A DNA stretch of 64,000 bases from assembly GCA_902825875.1 (NCBI GenBank), contig CADECP010000033.1, positions 18,088 through 82,087 of the forward strand, given 5' to 3'. Origin of the DNA: an uncultured Acidobacteriota bacterium (lineage in GTDB: Bacteria; Acidobacteriota; Blastocatellia; RBC074). The translations under genes and the position numbers were made by a program. The notes beneath the pieces were generated by a model. The model was given only the letters and a program-made list of their open reading frames with translations, was not told where the DNA came from and made no database searches. Shown one piece after another: positions 54,731-64,000 of this stretch. Positions within the stretch are counted from its first letter, which is position 1, and each line of letters opens with the position of its first letter.

Positions 54731-55744
54731 GTGACCGCACCTGCAATTCGTACTACTGTTGTCGGCTCTTATCCCGTGCCTGAATGGCTGATCGCTTTGC
54801 CCAGCCAACAAGCGTTGATTGACGCGACCAAAGTCGTTTTCAAGATTCAGGAACTGGCCGGCATTGATGTCATCGCCGACGGCGAGCTTTATCGTTGGGA
54901 TGTCAACCATCCCGACACCAACGGAATGATCGAATACTTCATTCGGCCAATGGACGGCATTCGTTCGCGCGTCACGCGCAGCGACGTGGAAGAGTTTCGC
55001 CGTCTGGAAGGCATGGGATTTCGCTCCGCTCCTGCCGGAGTTGTTGATTCGGCAATTGACGAAGGCACGTTGAGTTTGGGCGAAGATTACCGCCGCGCTC
55101 GCGCCTGCACTTCGCACCCAATGAAGTTCACGCTGACCGGGCCGCACATGCTTTGCAAAACGCTGATGGATCACCATTACCGAAACTTGCCTGATCTGGC
55201 GATGGGCTTGGCGCAGGCATTGGCCAAACAAGTTGGCGAAATTGACAGCGAAGTCATTCAAATTGACGAAGCCAACATCACAGGCCACCCGGACGAAGCC
55301 GAATGGGCTGCGGCGGCGATCAACGTTGTGCTGGACGCCGCCACGCAAGCCAAAGAAAAAGGCGTCCACATGTGTTTCGGCAATTACGGCGGCCAATCCA
55401 TTCAGCAAGGCGAATGGCGAAAACTGCTGGGATTTTTGAACCGGCTGCATTGCGACCACGTCCTGATTGAAATGGCGTTTCGCGGTTACGACGAATTGCA
55501 ATACTTCAAAGATGAACTCGATCCGCGCATCGGCCTGGGTTTGGGCGTGATTGACATCAAGGTCAACACGGTCGAATCGCCCGAAGAAGTCGCGCGACGA
55601 ATCGAAACTGCCGCGAAGATCGTTGGCGCTGAGCGCATCAAATGGGTCAATCCGGATTGCGGATTCTGGATGAACAAACGCTCGATTGCTGATCGCAAAA
55701 TTGCCGCGCTGGTTGCAGGCCGCAATCTGTTTTTAGGCCGCTGA
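54731..55744 (+). CDS. Cobalamin-independent methionine synthase-like protein (MetE C-terminal domain)
   Basis: 337 aa with a GTG start behind GGAGGAATTTT. A single MetE_C/UROD-like barrel without the N-terminal half of MetE. Seen: TTVVGSYPVPEW, IQIDEANITGHPDEAEWAAA, and likely Zn ligands in GVHMCFGNYGG (His, Cys), VLIEMAFRGYD (Glu) and VNPDCGFW (Cys). Probably a methyltransferase using a corrinoid or folate methyl donor; the acceptor cannot be deduced. Confidence 0.85.
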   Translation: MTAPAIRTTVVGSYPVPEWLIALPSQQALIDATKVVFKIQELAGIDVIADGELYRWDVNHPDTNGMIEYFIRPMDGIRSRVTRSDVEEFRRLEGMGFRSAPAGVVDSAIDEGTLSLGEDYRRARACTSHPMKFTLTGPHMLCKTLMDHHYRNLPDLAMGLAQALAKQVGEIDSEVIQIDEANITGHPDEAEWAAAAINVVLDAATQAKEKGVHMCFGNYGGQSIQQGEWRKLLGFLNRLHCDHVLIEMAFRGYDELQYFKDELDPRIGLGLGVIDIKVNTVESPEEVARRIETAAKIVGAERIKWVNPDCGFWMNKRSIADRKIAALVAGRNLFLGR

Positions 55745-55763
55745 AACTCACTCAAGATAAAAA

Positions 55764-58061
55764 ATGCGCTTTCAAACTTTCTTCTCTCGAATCTGTCTGT
55801 CTCTGTTTTGTCTGGCTTTTGGGGCACTGTCGGCGCAGGCGCAGACGCTTAAAAGTGAATATCTGAACTGGATCAAGATTGCCGCCGACGCAGGCTGGCA
55901 GGATCATCCGGCAAGTATCGAACGCTGGAAAAAAGCTCCGAACCATCACGAGTTGTGGGGCTACGATTCGCCTGGCGGGCCGATCTATTTGGCGGATTTG
56001 CTCGGCTACCTTTATCAGGAAACCAAAGATCGTTCGTATGCTGAAAAGGCGCGCGACATCTTGGCTGGCTACGGCGATCTGCGCGAAACTTATCCGAAAG
56101 AAATGTTGGCCAAGCGGCTGGAATACGCCGACGGCATTCCGGCCATTTCCAACTTTTTCATCATGCCGCCTTATGCGCGGGCGTATATGCGAATCCGCGA
56201 AAGCGGTGCGCTCGACGCCAAAACCAAAGCCAAGATTGAAGAGGCGCTGGCTTTCAGTCTGGATTTCATCTTTCGCTTTCCGGAATGGGGCGCTCATAAC
56301 CGAGCGATGTTGCGAGCCGAAAGTCTGGCTTACGGAGCGGCGGCGCTCAGCAATCATCCGCAGGCGGCGAAGTGGCGGCAACTCGGCGAAACTCTGGCCA
56401 GCGACAGCATGAAGCAATGGGAAATCGAAGACGCCACTGGCTATCACGGCATCTGGCTTTATTCGGTGTTTTCGTATGCGGACGTGATCAAACGCGATGA
56501 CGTGCTGCATTCGCCGATGGTCAAGTATTACCTGGATTACTTTGTTCAATTGCTGACGCCGCACGGCAACATCGCCGATTTCGGAGACGCTCACTGGAAC
56601 GGCGGCTGGGAACGGTTCGTGCCGGTTTATGAAAAAGCCGCGACGCTGTTTCGCAATCCTCAGTATAAGTATCTGGCAGAGCAATTGACTCGGCGTGCGC
56701 TGGCTCGTTCAGCGAAAAGCCAAAACCTGACCGATTTGGCGAAACTCAACATCGGCGCTGGCGTAGGTTCGGCTTTCACCGACGCGCATCGCTGGGCGGA
56801 TGATTCGGTCAAATCTCAAGCTCCGACCAACGGCAGTCAAGACGTGCTGGAAGATTTGATCGGCAAGAAAGTCGTCTTTCGCAACGGCTGGCAACCGGAC
56901 AGCACAATGATGCTGCTGAATTACCGCGACGAAGGCGATGGCGGCAGGTTGGGCAGAGACTTTTTGCGGCAGACGCTTTCAGTCGAAGAAGAGAAGATGC
57001 ACCACGGCCACGCCGACGAAAATTCGATTGCTCTGTTGATGAGCGGCGGTTCTGTGTTGCTGCACGACGGAGGTTATCGCCCGGATTTGCCCAGCGGCCA
57101 GTATGGAGCTTGGCGAGCGGATTACTTCCACAATCGCGTCGTAGTTCGCAAAGACAAGCGCGACAAGACTCAAGACGTTTACGAATTCATTCGTGGTTCA
57201 GGCAATTACCGCCCGGTGCGGACTCAGAAAATTGATTTCCTAAACTTCAAAGACGTGGATGTCAGCCGCACGCGAGTCATTGACGACGCGATGGGTTACG
57301 AATGGGATCGAGTCATCACTTGGGTCAAAGAGAAAAACTTCTTCGTCGTGGTTGATGGAATGAAGGCGTTGCGGAACGATTACTTCACGTTTACGAACCT
57401 CTGGCACACGCGGCAAATTCACAGCAAACAGGCGCAGACTTTCGACACGGGCATAGACAAGATTCACCTTGACCCGCTGCCGACCGGCAAACGTTTGTTG
57501 GTGCATTTTCCTGAAAATACCTTTGGCAAACAGATTGGCACGTTTGGGATTTCGCGCCATTACCAGGACGAAACGGCGATTTACCAAACGGTTTCCAGCC
57601 TGTACAAAGCCGGAGATTACGAATACTTCGTGACGATTTTGATTCCGCACGACGCAGCGCAAGATGTTCGCGCCCAAGCCAATCAGTTCCGTTTGTTGCC
57701 GGTAGACAAATCCGGCCAAGCCATCGGCCTGGAATTCGGGGACGGGGCAGAGAAGTCAGTCATCTGCATCAAGCTGAACCTGGAAATGGATTTGGCGCGC
57801 GAACAAGTTGGGCCGCGTTATCAATACTCGCTGGGCAAAGTGAAGTACGGAGAGTTTGAAACTGACGCTTCGTATCTGTTCGCCAAAATCAAAGGCGATC
57901 AGGTCGCCTATTCCGCTGCAACGATGAGCAAAGTGATTTTCCGCAATCAGACTTTGTTGGAAGCCAAGCCAAACTCGTTTGGATTACAGCTTGATGGCGC
58001 TCCGGCGCGAACCGGTTTGGCCAAGTGGCGGTTCTGGGAAGAGGCAGTCAACATTCGTTGA
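55764..58061 (+). CDS. Heparinase II/III-like polysaccharide lyase
   Basis: 765 aa, signal peptide (FFSRICLSLFCLAFGALSAQ). Seen: alpha-toroid N-terminal half (LADLLGYLYQETKDRSYAEK, YARAYMRIRESGALDAKTKA, EWGAHNRAMLRAESLAYGAA) and a heparinase II/III beta-sandwich with HHGHADENSIALLMSGGSVL and ADYFHNRVVV carrying the His/Tyr catalytic pattern. Probably degrades a uronic-acid-containing polysaccharide in the periplasm. Starts 19 bp after the MetE-like gene and is followed by a TonB receptor. Confidence 0.82.
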   Translation: MRFQTFFSRICLSLFCLAFGALSAQAQTLKSEYLNWIKIAADAGWQDHPASIERWKKAPNHHELWGYDSPGGPIYLADLLGYLYQETKDRSYAEKARDILAGYGDLRETYPKEMLAKRLEYADGIPAISNFFIMPPYARAYMRIRESGALDAKTKAKIEEALAFSLDFIFRFPEWGAHNRAMLRAESLAYGAAALSNHPQAAKWRQLGETLASDSMKQWEIEDATGYHGIWLYSVFSYADVIKRDDVLHSPMVKYYLDYFVQLLTPHGNIADFGDAHWNGGWERFVPVYEKAATLFRNPQYKYLAEQLTRRALARSAKSQNLTDLAKLNIGAGVGSAFTDAHRWADDSVKSQAPTNGSQDVLEDLIGKKVVFRNGWQPDSTMMLLNYRDEGDGGRLGRDFLRQTLSVEEEKMHHGHADENSIALLMSGGSVLLHDGGYRPDLPSGQYGAWRADYFHNRVVVRKDKRDKTQDVYEFIRGSGNYRPVRTQKIDFLNFKDVDVSRTRVIDDAMGYEWDRVITWVKEKNFFVVVDGMKALRNDYFTFTNLWHTRQIHSKQAQTFDTGIDKIHLDPLPTGKRLLVHFPENTFGKQIGTFGISRHYQDETAIYQTVSSLYKAGDYEYFVTILIPHDAAQDVRAQANQFRLLPVDKSGQAIGLEFGDGAEKSVICIKLNLEMDLAREQVGPRYQYSLGKVKYGEFETDASYLFAKIKGDQVAYSAATMSKVIFRNQTLLEAKPNSFGLQLDGAPARTGLAKWRFWEEAVNIR

Positions 58062-58113
58062 AAATCCTTGATTGCCAGAATCTTAGATCATCTTTTGGTC
58101 TGACAAAGATGGC

Positions 58114-58142
58114 TTGACAGCTTTGGCGTCCGAGACTACTCT
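58114..58142 (+). promoter_or_regulatory. Sigma70-type promoter for the second TonB receptor
   Basis: Perfect TTGACA, 17-bp spacer, TACTCT, about 160 bp upstream of the receptor start. Confidence 0.45.
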
Positions 58143-58301
58143 CTGCGCCACAATCAACGAACAACTCCGCAACTAAATAATAAAAAAAGCTGGGGCTTAC
58201 ACTGGCTGGCTGGGTTGAAGAGACGTTCTACTAACAGCGGCGATCACTCTGATTGTCGTTAGTCCAACAACAAAATCGAAAGAACAGCACGAGGTGATGC
58301 G

Positions 58302-61300
58302 ATGAAAAACATTCGCCAATCTATTTTTATTGTCTGCTTGCTCTTATTGGGCAGCAGCGCGGTTTTCGCGCAACAAAGTACTGGTTCTCTGTCAGGAACA
58401 ATCACTGATTTGAAATCAGGGGCGGTGGCGGCAGCAACCGTAACTGCTACGAACACAGACACCGGCTTGAAAACCGAGACGGTGAGTACTGACGCGGGCT
58501 TGTATGTGTTTGCCAGCCTTCCGGTCGGCATTTATGACGTGTCGGTGGAAAAAACCGGGTTCAAGAAGTTGAGCCGCAAAAATATCGAGGTCCGCGTGGC
58601 GCAACGTCTGGCGCTGGACCTGCAACTGGAAGTCGGCAACGTTTCGGAAAGCGTTGAGGTGACAGCCCAAGCGCCGCTGCTTGATACGGAGACCAGCGAG
58701 AAGGGCCAGAGTTTCTCCAACAAATTCATGAACACGCTGCCGTTGTTCACCGGCGGCATCCGCAATGCCGAATCGTTTGTGATTTACATGCCCGGCGTAA
58801 ACGCCGCGCGCGGTGAGACAAGCATCTCCGGCTCCGGCGGACGCGGCAAAGAGGTGATGATTGACGGCGGAAGCCTGACGATCCCTGAATCCGGCGGCGT
58901 GGTGTTCAATTTTCCAGGCACCGAGATGTTCCAGGAATTCAAGTTGCTCACCGCTGCCTATTCGGCTGAGTACGGACGGTTCGGCGGCGGCGTCGAAACG
59001 TTTGTGTCCAAGTCGGGCGGGAACGATATTCACGGAGCGGCTTTCTGGTACGCGCGCCGCGATATTTTTAACGCGAACAGTTGGGCGAATAACGCCGCCA
59101 ACCGGCCCAAGCCGAAAGAGCGGTTTAACGAGGCCGGGTTTGCCGTCGGCGGTCCGGTATGGGTTCCCAAGGTTTACGATGGGCGCAACAAGACCTTCTG
59201 GTTTGTCACGTACTCGCGCGACCTGCGTCCGGCATCCATCTCAACCGTGACCTCAACGGTTCCGACAGCCCGGATGAAGGCTGGCGATTTCTCGGAAATT
59301 GGACGAGCGATCTATGACCCGGCGACGACGGCGGGCAACGTCCGCCAGCAATTTGCAGGCAACATCATTCCTAGCAACCGGATCAGCGCGATTTCACGCA
59401 AGTTCATTGCCGCGCTGCCCGATCCCAATCTGCCGGGCGTGACCAATAACCTGGCCTTCGTCAATGAAAGCAGGGTTACCAACGACGTTTGGAGCTTGAA
59501 GTTGGATCATGCGTTCACGCCGAACAACCGCATCTCTTACTTCCACACGCTTCAGGAAGTTGATAGGGCCGACACCACTGCGCTTCCCGGACCATTGGGA
59601 CAGGGACTGGGCGCCAACCCGAACAAGCCGCAGAACTTTCGCGTCAATCACGACTGGATTCTGCGTCCTAACTTCCTGATCAACACGACTTTTGGCTTCA
59701 GCCGGACGCAACAGTTTTGGGACAACCCGGCGCAAGCGGGCTTTGCTTCGCAGGTCGGCCTGAGAGTGCCCACTGACGCCACTCCGCGCATCAATTTTGC
59801 CGCGGCTGACGCCCTGACACCATGGGGCGTGCAGGACGGCAAGGTGAGCGACGGCAATCAGCTTAACTGGACAACCCACGTCAGCCAGAACATCACCTGG
59901 TTTACCGGCAAGCATGAATTTCGATTTGGTTGGGACATTCGTCGGCTGAGAACGATGGCCACGGACGCCGCTGGCACCAACGGTCAGTTCCGGTTCGAGC
60001 GTGCTCAGACTGCGCTACCGGGCAGCACTGGCACCACCGGACATGCGTTCGCCAGTTTCTTGCTGGGAGCGCCTAACGAGGTTTCCTTTACCACGTTGCC
60101 CGTTCCCGACGTTCAGATTCGCTACGGCTATCACGCCGGCTACTTCCAGGATAATTGGAAGATCAAGTCGAACCTGACGCTGAATCTTGGCATGCGCTAT
60201 GAAGTGCCGGTTGGCTTCCACTTCTCGAACTTCAATTTCTCGACGGTGGATCCGAATTTGCCGAATCCGGCGGCGGGCGGACGGCCCGGCGCGCTGATCT
60301 TTGCTGGCGCCGGCCCGGGACGCACGGGCACGAAGCGTTTTTATCCGACTGATTTCTCAAACTTCGGCCCGCGCCTCGGCTTCGCTTACCAGGCCACGTC
60401 AAAGACTGTGGTGCGCGGCGGTTTCGGCATTTATTATCAAACGCTGGGTAACGGCGGTTGCGGTTGCACGCTCGGTTTTGGCGGGGTTCCGGGAACCATT
60501 CTTTCTGACGGCCTCAACCCGGCTCTGCAATGGGATGCCGGCGTGCCGATTCCGCAAGGCGCCAAGCCGCCGTTTATTGATCCGGGTCTTGGTGTACTCT
60601 CGGTGGGTACTCTCGACCTGATCGGTCCCGATTTCGGCAAGGCTCCGCGCAACTACAACTGGAGCCTCAACATCCAGCACGAGATCAAGAATTTCCTGAT
60701 TGATATTGGCTACGTGGGCAATCGTGGACGCGGCTTGAACTCCACCTTGATGGCCAATCAGGTTGACCCCAAATACTTATCACTCGGATCGCTTCTGCGT
60801 CGTCGCATTGACGACCCGGCGGTGATCGCGGCGGGCTTCACCAAGCCTTATGCCTCGTTCCCGAACAGCCAGACGCTGGCTCAGGCGTTGCGACCATTCC
60901 CGCAATACTTCAACGTGTTTGACCGGAACTCCGGCGACGGCCAAACCTGGTACGACTCGCTGCAGGTTAAAGGCGAGCGGCGCTTTGGCGCCTGGCAGAT
61001 GATGGCTGCTTACACCTGGTCGAAATCGCTCGGACGGTTGCACTTCCGGCAGATTTTCAGCCAGACGGCGTCGCTGTCACAGGCACAGAACAATTACGAC
61101 TTGAGCGATACAAAAACGCTGCTGCCGTTCGATCAACCGCACGTGTTCAACGTTCTGAACTCGATTGACCTGCCGTTTGGCAAAGGCAAAAAGTTCTTCG
61201 GAGCAAGCAATCGCGCGGTGGATACCATCGTTGGTGGCTGGACGCTTGGCGTTATCGGTCGTTATGTCTCAGGCGGCACGTTTGAGATCACAGCGCCGAA

Positions 61301-61766
61301 TACGTTGAACAATGGCACACTCTTTACACTTAACAAGAAGGCCAATTTAACCGGCGTGGCAATTCGCACCGGAATTGACCGCACGACGCTCGATCCAAAC
61401 GACCCGAATGCTCGCTGGTTTGGTTGTCAGCCAGTGCCCATCGCAGGCCAAACCAACCGGTTCCAGTGTGCAGCAGGTTCAACCCCCTTCAGCATCCCCG
61501 GCGAGTTTGAGTTTGGGACTGCTGCGCAATTTATCGGCGCTTTTCGGCAACCACCGGTTTTCACGGAGAACATCTCGATTGTGAAAACGTTCAACCTGAC
61601 GGGAGATGGCCGCGTGAAATTTATCTATCGTGCGGACATGTTCAATCTGTTCAACCGGACTAACTTCGGCGTGAACGGCACGATCGGCAACGCCGACTTC
61701 GGAAAGGCGACCGGCCCACAACAGGGCGCCCGTATTATCACCATGGGTGGGCGGCTGGTCTTCTAA
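58302..61766 (+). CDS. TonB-dependent receptor, Oar-like, with carboxypeptidase-regulatory domain
   Basis: 1154 aa. Signal peptide (FIVCLLLLGSSAVFAQQ), CarboxypepD_reg domain (about 26-110, AGLYVFASLPVGIYDVSVEK), plug (about 115-260, FSNKFMNTLPLFTGG, FMNTLPLF), then the barrel, ending in IITMGGRLVF with C-terminal Phe. Follows the heparinase-like gene, so it may import oligosaccharides that the lyase releases. Its codon use looks GC-richer than that of the first receptor. Confidence 0.9.
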   Translation: MKNIRQSIFIVCLLLLGSSAVFAQQSTGSLSGTITDLKSGAVAAATVTATNTDTGLKTETVSTDAGLYVFASLPVGIYDVSVEKTGFKKLSRKNIEVRVAQRLALDLQLEVGNVSESVEVTAQAPLLDTETSEKGQSFSNKFMNTLPLFTGGIRNAESFVIYMPGVNAARGETSISGSGGRGKEVMIDGGSLTIPESGGVVFNFPGTEMFQEFKLLTAAYSAEYGRFGGGVETFVSKSGGNDIHGAAFWYARRDIFNANSWANNAANRPKPKERFNEAGFAVGGPVWVPKVYDGRNKTFWFVTYSRDLRPASISTVTSTVPTARMKAGDFSEIGRAIYDPATTAGNVRQQFAGNIIPSNRISAISRKFIAALPDPNLPGVTNNLAFVNESRVTNDVWSLKLDHAFTPNNRISYFHTLQEVDRADTTALPGPLGQGLGANPNKPQNFRVNHDWILRPNFLINTTFGFSRTQQFWDNPAQAGFASQVGLRVPTDATPRINFAAADALTPWGVQDGKVSDGNQLNWTTHVSQNITWFTGKHEFRFGWDIRRLRTMATDAAGTNGQFRFERAQTALPGSTGTTGHAFASFLLGAPNEVSFTTLPVPDVQIRYGYHAGYFQDNWKIKSNLTLNLGMRYEVPVGFHFSNFNFSTVDPNLPNPAAGGRPGALIFAGAGPGRTGTKRFYPTDFSNFGPRLGFAYQATSKTVVRGGFGIYYQTLGNGGCGCTLGFGGVPGTILSDGLNPALQWDAGVPIPQGAKPPFIDPGLGVLSVGTLDLIGPDFGKAPRNYNWSLNIQHEIKNFLIDIGYVGNRGRGLNSTLMANQVDPKYLSLGSLLRRRIDDPAVIAAGFTKPYASFPNSQTLAQALRPFPQYFNVFDRNSGDGQTWYDSLQVKGERRFGAWQMMAAYTWSKSLGRLHFRQIFSQTASLSQAQNNYDLSDTKTLLPFDQPHVFNVLNSIDLPFGKGKKFFGASNRAVDTIVGGWTLGVIGRYVSGGTFEITAPNTLNNGTLFTLNKKANLTGVAIRTGIDRTTLDPNDPNARWFGCQPVPIAGQTNRFQCAAGSTPFSIPGEFEFGTAAQFIGAFRQPPVFTENISIVKTFNLTGDGRVKFIYRADMFNLFNRTNFGVNGTIGNADFGKATGPQQGARIITMGGRLVF

Positions 61767-61849
61767 GCCGGCACGACCACCGAGTAGCGACGACACATCG
61801 CTCGTTACTAGGATGATGGCGCTTCAAGAAAAAGAAGTTCTGATTTTTG

Positions 61850-61882
61850 AGGGCTGGCGTGTTACAACGCCAGCCCTTTTTT
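61850..61882 (+). terminator. Terminator of the second TonB receptor gene
   Basis: AGGGCTGGCGT pairs with ACGCCAGCCCT, then TTTTTTCG. Confidence 0.88.
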
Positions 61883-61940
61883 CGTCAGACTGACAAAACT
61901 TCGTTGCCTGATTACAATGACCGCACGGTCAGCAATCCAT

Positions 61941-61992
61941 GATTTTCGGTGGGGATTTTCGGTGGGGATTTTCGGTGGGGATTTTCGGAGGG
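61941..61992 (+). repeat. Four tandem 13-bp repeats that create the Uma2 ribosome site
   Basis: GATTTTCGGTGGG occurs three times exactly and a fourth time as GATTTTCGGAGGG (61980-61992). The single T-to-A change makes GGAGGG, a ribosome site 6 nt before the ATG at 61999. Confidence 0.92.
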
Positions 61993-61998
61993 CAAACA

Positions 61999-62598
61999 AT
62001 GGTTACGGCAAAAGCTCAATTGACGATTTCGGCGGAAGAATATCTGCGCCGCGAACGCGAAGCCGAAGAACGTCACGAATATGACAACGGACGAATTTCC
62101 GCTATGGCGGGTGAAAGTCCGAATCACAGCCGTGTCTGCGTCAATGTTACGGGCGAAGCACGGGCGCGTCTGAAGGGCAAAACGTGCGAAGCATTTTCGT
62201 CAAATATGAAAGTCTGCGTCAGCGTAGCAGGCAAGTTCTATTACCCGGATTTATCTGTCGTTTGTGGTGAAGCGAAATACCACGACAAGGAGCGCGATGC
62301 GCTGCTGAATCCAAAAGTCATCATTGAAGTCCTTTCGCCTTCGACCGAAAAATACGACCGTAGCGTGAAGTTTCAGGCGTATCAGCAAATCGAATCGCTG
62401 ACGGACTTTCTGCTGATTTCTCAAGACAAACTGCTGGTCGAACATTTCGAGCGACAACCGGGTGGTCAATGGCTTTACACCGCGCATAAAGGTTTAGCTG
62501 CCGTCGTTCAACTGCCTTCGATTGATTGCCAACTGCCGCTGACTGAAATATACGACCGCGTAGAGTTTCCGCCCGAAGAAGAATTTGAAGAAGAGTAG
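61999..62598 (+). CDS. Uma2-family (DUF820) putative nuclease
   Basis: 199 aa. Seen: ISAEEYLRREREAEERHEYD (with the AEEYLxxE...E-YxxG pattern), FYYPDLSVVCG and PKVIIEVLSPSTEKYDRSVK, giving the PD-(D/E)xK-like acid and Lys set. Often found in many copies in cyanobacteria and Acidobacteriota; biological role unclear. The ATG 61999 is chosen over the upstream ATG, which reads through tandem repeats. Confidence 0.9.
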   Translation: MVTAKAQLTISAEEYLRREREAEERHEYDNGRISAMAGESPNHSRVCVNVTGEARARLKGKTCEAFSSNMKVCVSVAGKFYYPDLSVVCGEAKYHDKERDALLNPKVIIEVLSPSTEKYDRSVKFQAYQQIESLTDFLLISQDKLLVEHFERQPGGQWLYTAHKGLAAVVQLPSIDCQLPLTEIYDRVEFPPEEEFEEE

Positions 62599-62750
62599 AG
62601 CAACCTGCCGAAGTTGCACAGTTTTCTACAACGACGCGTTCAAGACAATGTCGCAAGCTCAGCAGCTTTTTGCTGACTTCTGTTGAATTTTCAGATTCGC
62701 GCTGGCTATCAGTTTTGGCTCGGACGGAAACCAAATGACCCCAAACAACG

Positions 62751-62794
62751 AAAAAAAGCGGGCAGGGAAGCTATGTTCCCCAACCCGCTTTTTT
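62751..62794. terminator. Bidirectional terminator between Uma2 and nusB
   Basis: AAAAAAGCGGG pairs with CCCGCTTTTTT with A/T tracts on both sides, 20 bp past the nusB stop. Confidence 0.85.
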
Positions 62795-62814
62795 CCGAAA
62801 ATTGCCGGTCAGGC

Positions 62815-63273
62815 TCAATGAATGTGTTGCGCCATACCAATGGCAGCCAATTCCTGTGCCGGATGAGTATCCAGGTCGCGTTTGATCGCATCCAGAATTC
62901 CGTTGATGAACTGTGTGGATTCGCTGGTTGAAAAGCGGCGAGCGATTTCCAACGCCTCGTTGATGGCCACAGTTCGCGGCGTGTTGGGTTGGTAGAGAAA
63001 CTCAAACACGGCCATTCGTAAGAGGTTGCGATCCACAACTGCCATTCGAGGGATGCGCCAATGTTCGGTTCGCAGGCGAATTCGCTCGTCAATCTCGTTC
63101 AGGTTCGTGATTGTGCCAACCGCCAATTCATTGGCGAAGCCACGAACCTCTTCAGACGCTTCCGCCAATTCCCCCCAAAAAGCCTCAACCAGTTCTTCGA
63201 CCGTCGGGCGGGTCACGTCGTATGAGAAAAGCATTTGTAGCGCGCATTCGCGCGCTCTACGCCGAGCACCCAT
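62815..63273 (-). CDS. nusB: Transcription antitermination factor NusB
   Basis: 152 aa from ATG 63273 (MGARRRARECALQMLF), the usual NusB start; a TTG at 63312 would add 13 residues. All-helical rRNA antitermination factor with NusE. Seen: ALQMLFSYDV, VDRNLLRMAVFEFLYQPN, TPRTVAINEALEIARRFSTS, STQFINGILDAIKRDL. Downstream of ribH, the usual ribH-nusB order. Confidence 0.94.
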   Translation of the reverse strand: MGARRRARECALQMLFSYDVTRPTVEELVEAFWGELAEASEEVRGFANELAVGTITNLNEIDERIRLRTEHWRIPRMAVVDRNLLRMAVFEFLYQPNTPRTVAINEALEIARRFSTSESTQFINGILDAIKRDLDTHPAQELAAIGMAQHIH

Positions 63274-63334
63274 AATTTTATGTTGTGTTTCCGTATGAGT
63301 TTCCTGAGTCAATGAAGAAAGTTAGGGAGACACA

Positions 63335-63354
63335 CTCAATGTTTGAACATTGAG
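63335..63354. repeat. Palindrome CTCAATGTT/AACATTGAG between ribH and nusB
   Basis: 9-bp perfect arms with a 2-nt centre. No T-tract; possible operator, RNA hairpin or dispersed repeat. Confidence 0.6.
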
Positions 63355-63383
63355 CGAGACTAAATCGAGCAGTCAACTTTGCC

Positions 63384-63863
63384 TCACAGCTCTTTTAACA
63401 GGTTGGCCATTTCCACGGCAGCCATTGCCGCTTCAAAGCCCTTATTTCCTGCTTTTACGCCTGCGCGATTGATGGCTTGCTCAACCGTATCAGCCGTAAT
63501 GATGCCATAAGCAATCGGCACGCCTGTGTCCAATGAGGCCGCAGCCATGCCTTTTGTTACTTCTGCCGCGATATAATCGAAATGGGGGGTTTCGCCGCGG
63601 ATTACTGCTCCCACGCAAATGATCGCATCATATCGTCCACCTGACGCCAGCTTTTTAGCGGCCAGAGGAATTTCAAACGAGCCAGGCACGCGAACTAAGG
63701 TGAGATCGTTATCGTGCGCTCCCAATCTCCGCAACGCATCCTGCGCTCCACCGACCAAACGACTTACAATCAGATCGTTCCATCGGCTGGCGACAATCGC
63801 CACACGCAATCCTTCAGCTCGTAAGGCACCTTCTATGATTTTGCCCGCTAGGGAATCGTTCAT
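63384..63863 (-). CDS. ribH: 6,7-dimethyl-8-ribityllumazine synthase
   Basis: 159 aa from ATG 63863; further in-frame starts at 63893 (ATG) and 63911 (TTG) exist but the family begins near here. Penultimate riboflavin step. Seen: [66 protein letters not shown] and [18 protein letters not shown]. Expected to form an icosahedral 60-mer. Confidence 0.95.
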   Translation of the reverse strand: MNDSLAGKIIEGALRAEGLRVAIVASRWNDLIVSRLVGGAQDALRRLGAHDNDLTLVRVPGSFEIPLAAKKLASGGRYDAIICVGAVIRGETPHFDYIAAEVTKGMAAASLDTGVPIAYGIITADTVEQAINRAGVKAGNKGFEAAMAAVEMANLLKEL

Positions 63864-64000
63864 GATAAATCGTGAGTGAGTATAGTGAGCCATCTTGATG
63901 TGGTCAAGCAAAGCTCAGGTTGCCTAAGTTGTCGGAACTTTAATGCTGAACTGGTTGCAAGTTTTGAAAATTAGCTTTGACCTGTAATGATAGGTGTTCA

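Overview
The window looks like a chromosomal segment of an Acidobacteriota member, most likely class Blastocatellia. This is an inference with no marker gene behind it. It rests on two Oar-type TonB-dependent receptors with N-terminal carboxypeptidase-regulatory domains, a DUF1549/DUF1553 cytochrome protein, a heparinase-like lyase, moderately high GC, housekeeping gene order, and an unusual density of small palindromic or tandem repeats between and inside genes. No phage, plasmid, integrase, IS transposase or CRISPR array is visible.

Layout. 1-3.9 kb: an aromatic amino acid operon on the minus strand (trpA, chorismate mutase, a divergent DAHP-synthase-like protein, tyrA) with a PIN toxin/antitoxin pair directly upstream. 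4-7.8 kb: a TonB-dependent receptor with its own promoter and terminator. 7.9-11 kb: a short plus-strand operon (AhpD-like, DsrE-like, PNPOx-like, NTF2-like) flanked by broken gene remnants. 11.2-13.8 kb: pgk-tpiA-secG-tRNA-Leu(GAG). 13.9-19.2 kb: a prmA remnant, then a three-gene membrane/ATPase cassette of unknown function whose last gene was split from its original start by a repeat insertion that copied the translation start. 19.3-23 kb: the rplU-rpmA-obgE-nadD-rsfS-rlmH-dksA cluster. 23.1-25.5 kb: ECF sigma factor, anti-sigma factor and Crp/Fnr regulator. 26-30 kb: a SPOR-domain protein, a membrane amidase and an actin-like ATPase, possibly an envelope set. 30.1-32.3 kb: acyl-CoA ligase and thioesterase.

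32.3-37.7 kb: phoH-ybeY-corC-[vapBC]-era-prmA, a conserved RNA/ribosome cluster with a second toxin/antitoxin pair inserted. 38-46 kb: DUF1549/1553 cytochrome protein, a secreted protein of unknown function, an esterase, a pullulanase-like enzyme and a DUF2911 protein. 46-51 kb: a NUDIX/metallo-beta-lactamase fusion followed by a membrane-anchored ClpA/B-like AAA+ protein with a class-I release-factor-like C-terminus. 51-54.6 kb: MscS channel, outer-membrane barrel protein, EamA-type transporter. 54.7-62.6 kb: MetE-like protein, heparinase-like lyase, second TonB receptor and a Uma2 protein. 62.8-63.9 kb: nusB and ribH.

The most unusual items are: (1) the ATPase cassette and its duplicated ATGA start, where a repeat-derived ORF bridges the insertion and keeps translational coupling; (2) the Clp/release-factor fusion without a GGQ motif; (3) a DAHP-synthase homologue that has lost the metal-ligand Cys and His; (4) dispersed repeats that supply stop codons, N-termini or in-frame inserts to several otherwise ordinary genes.
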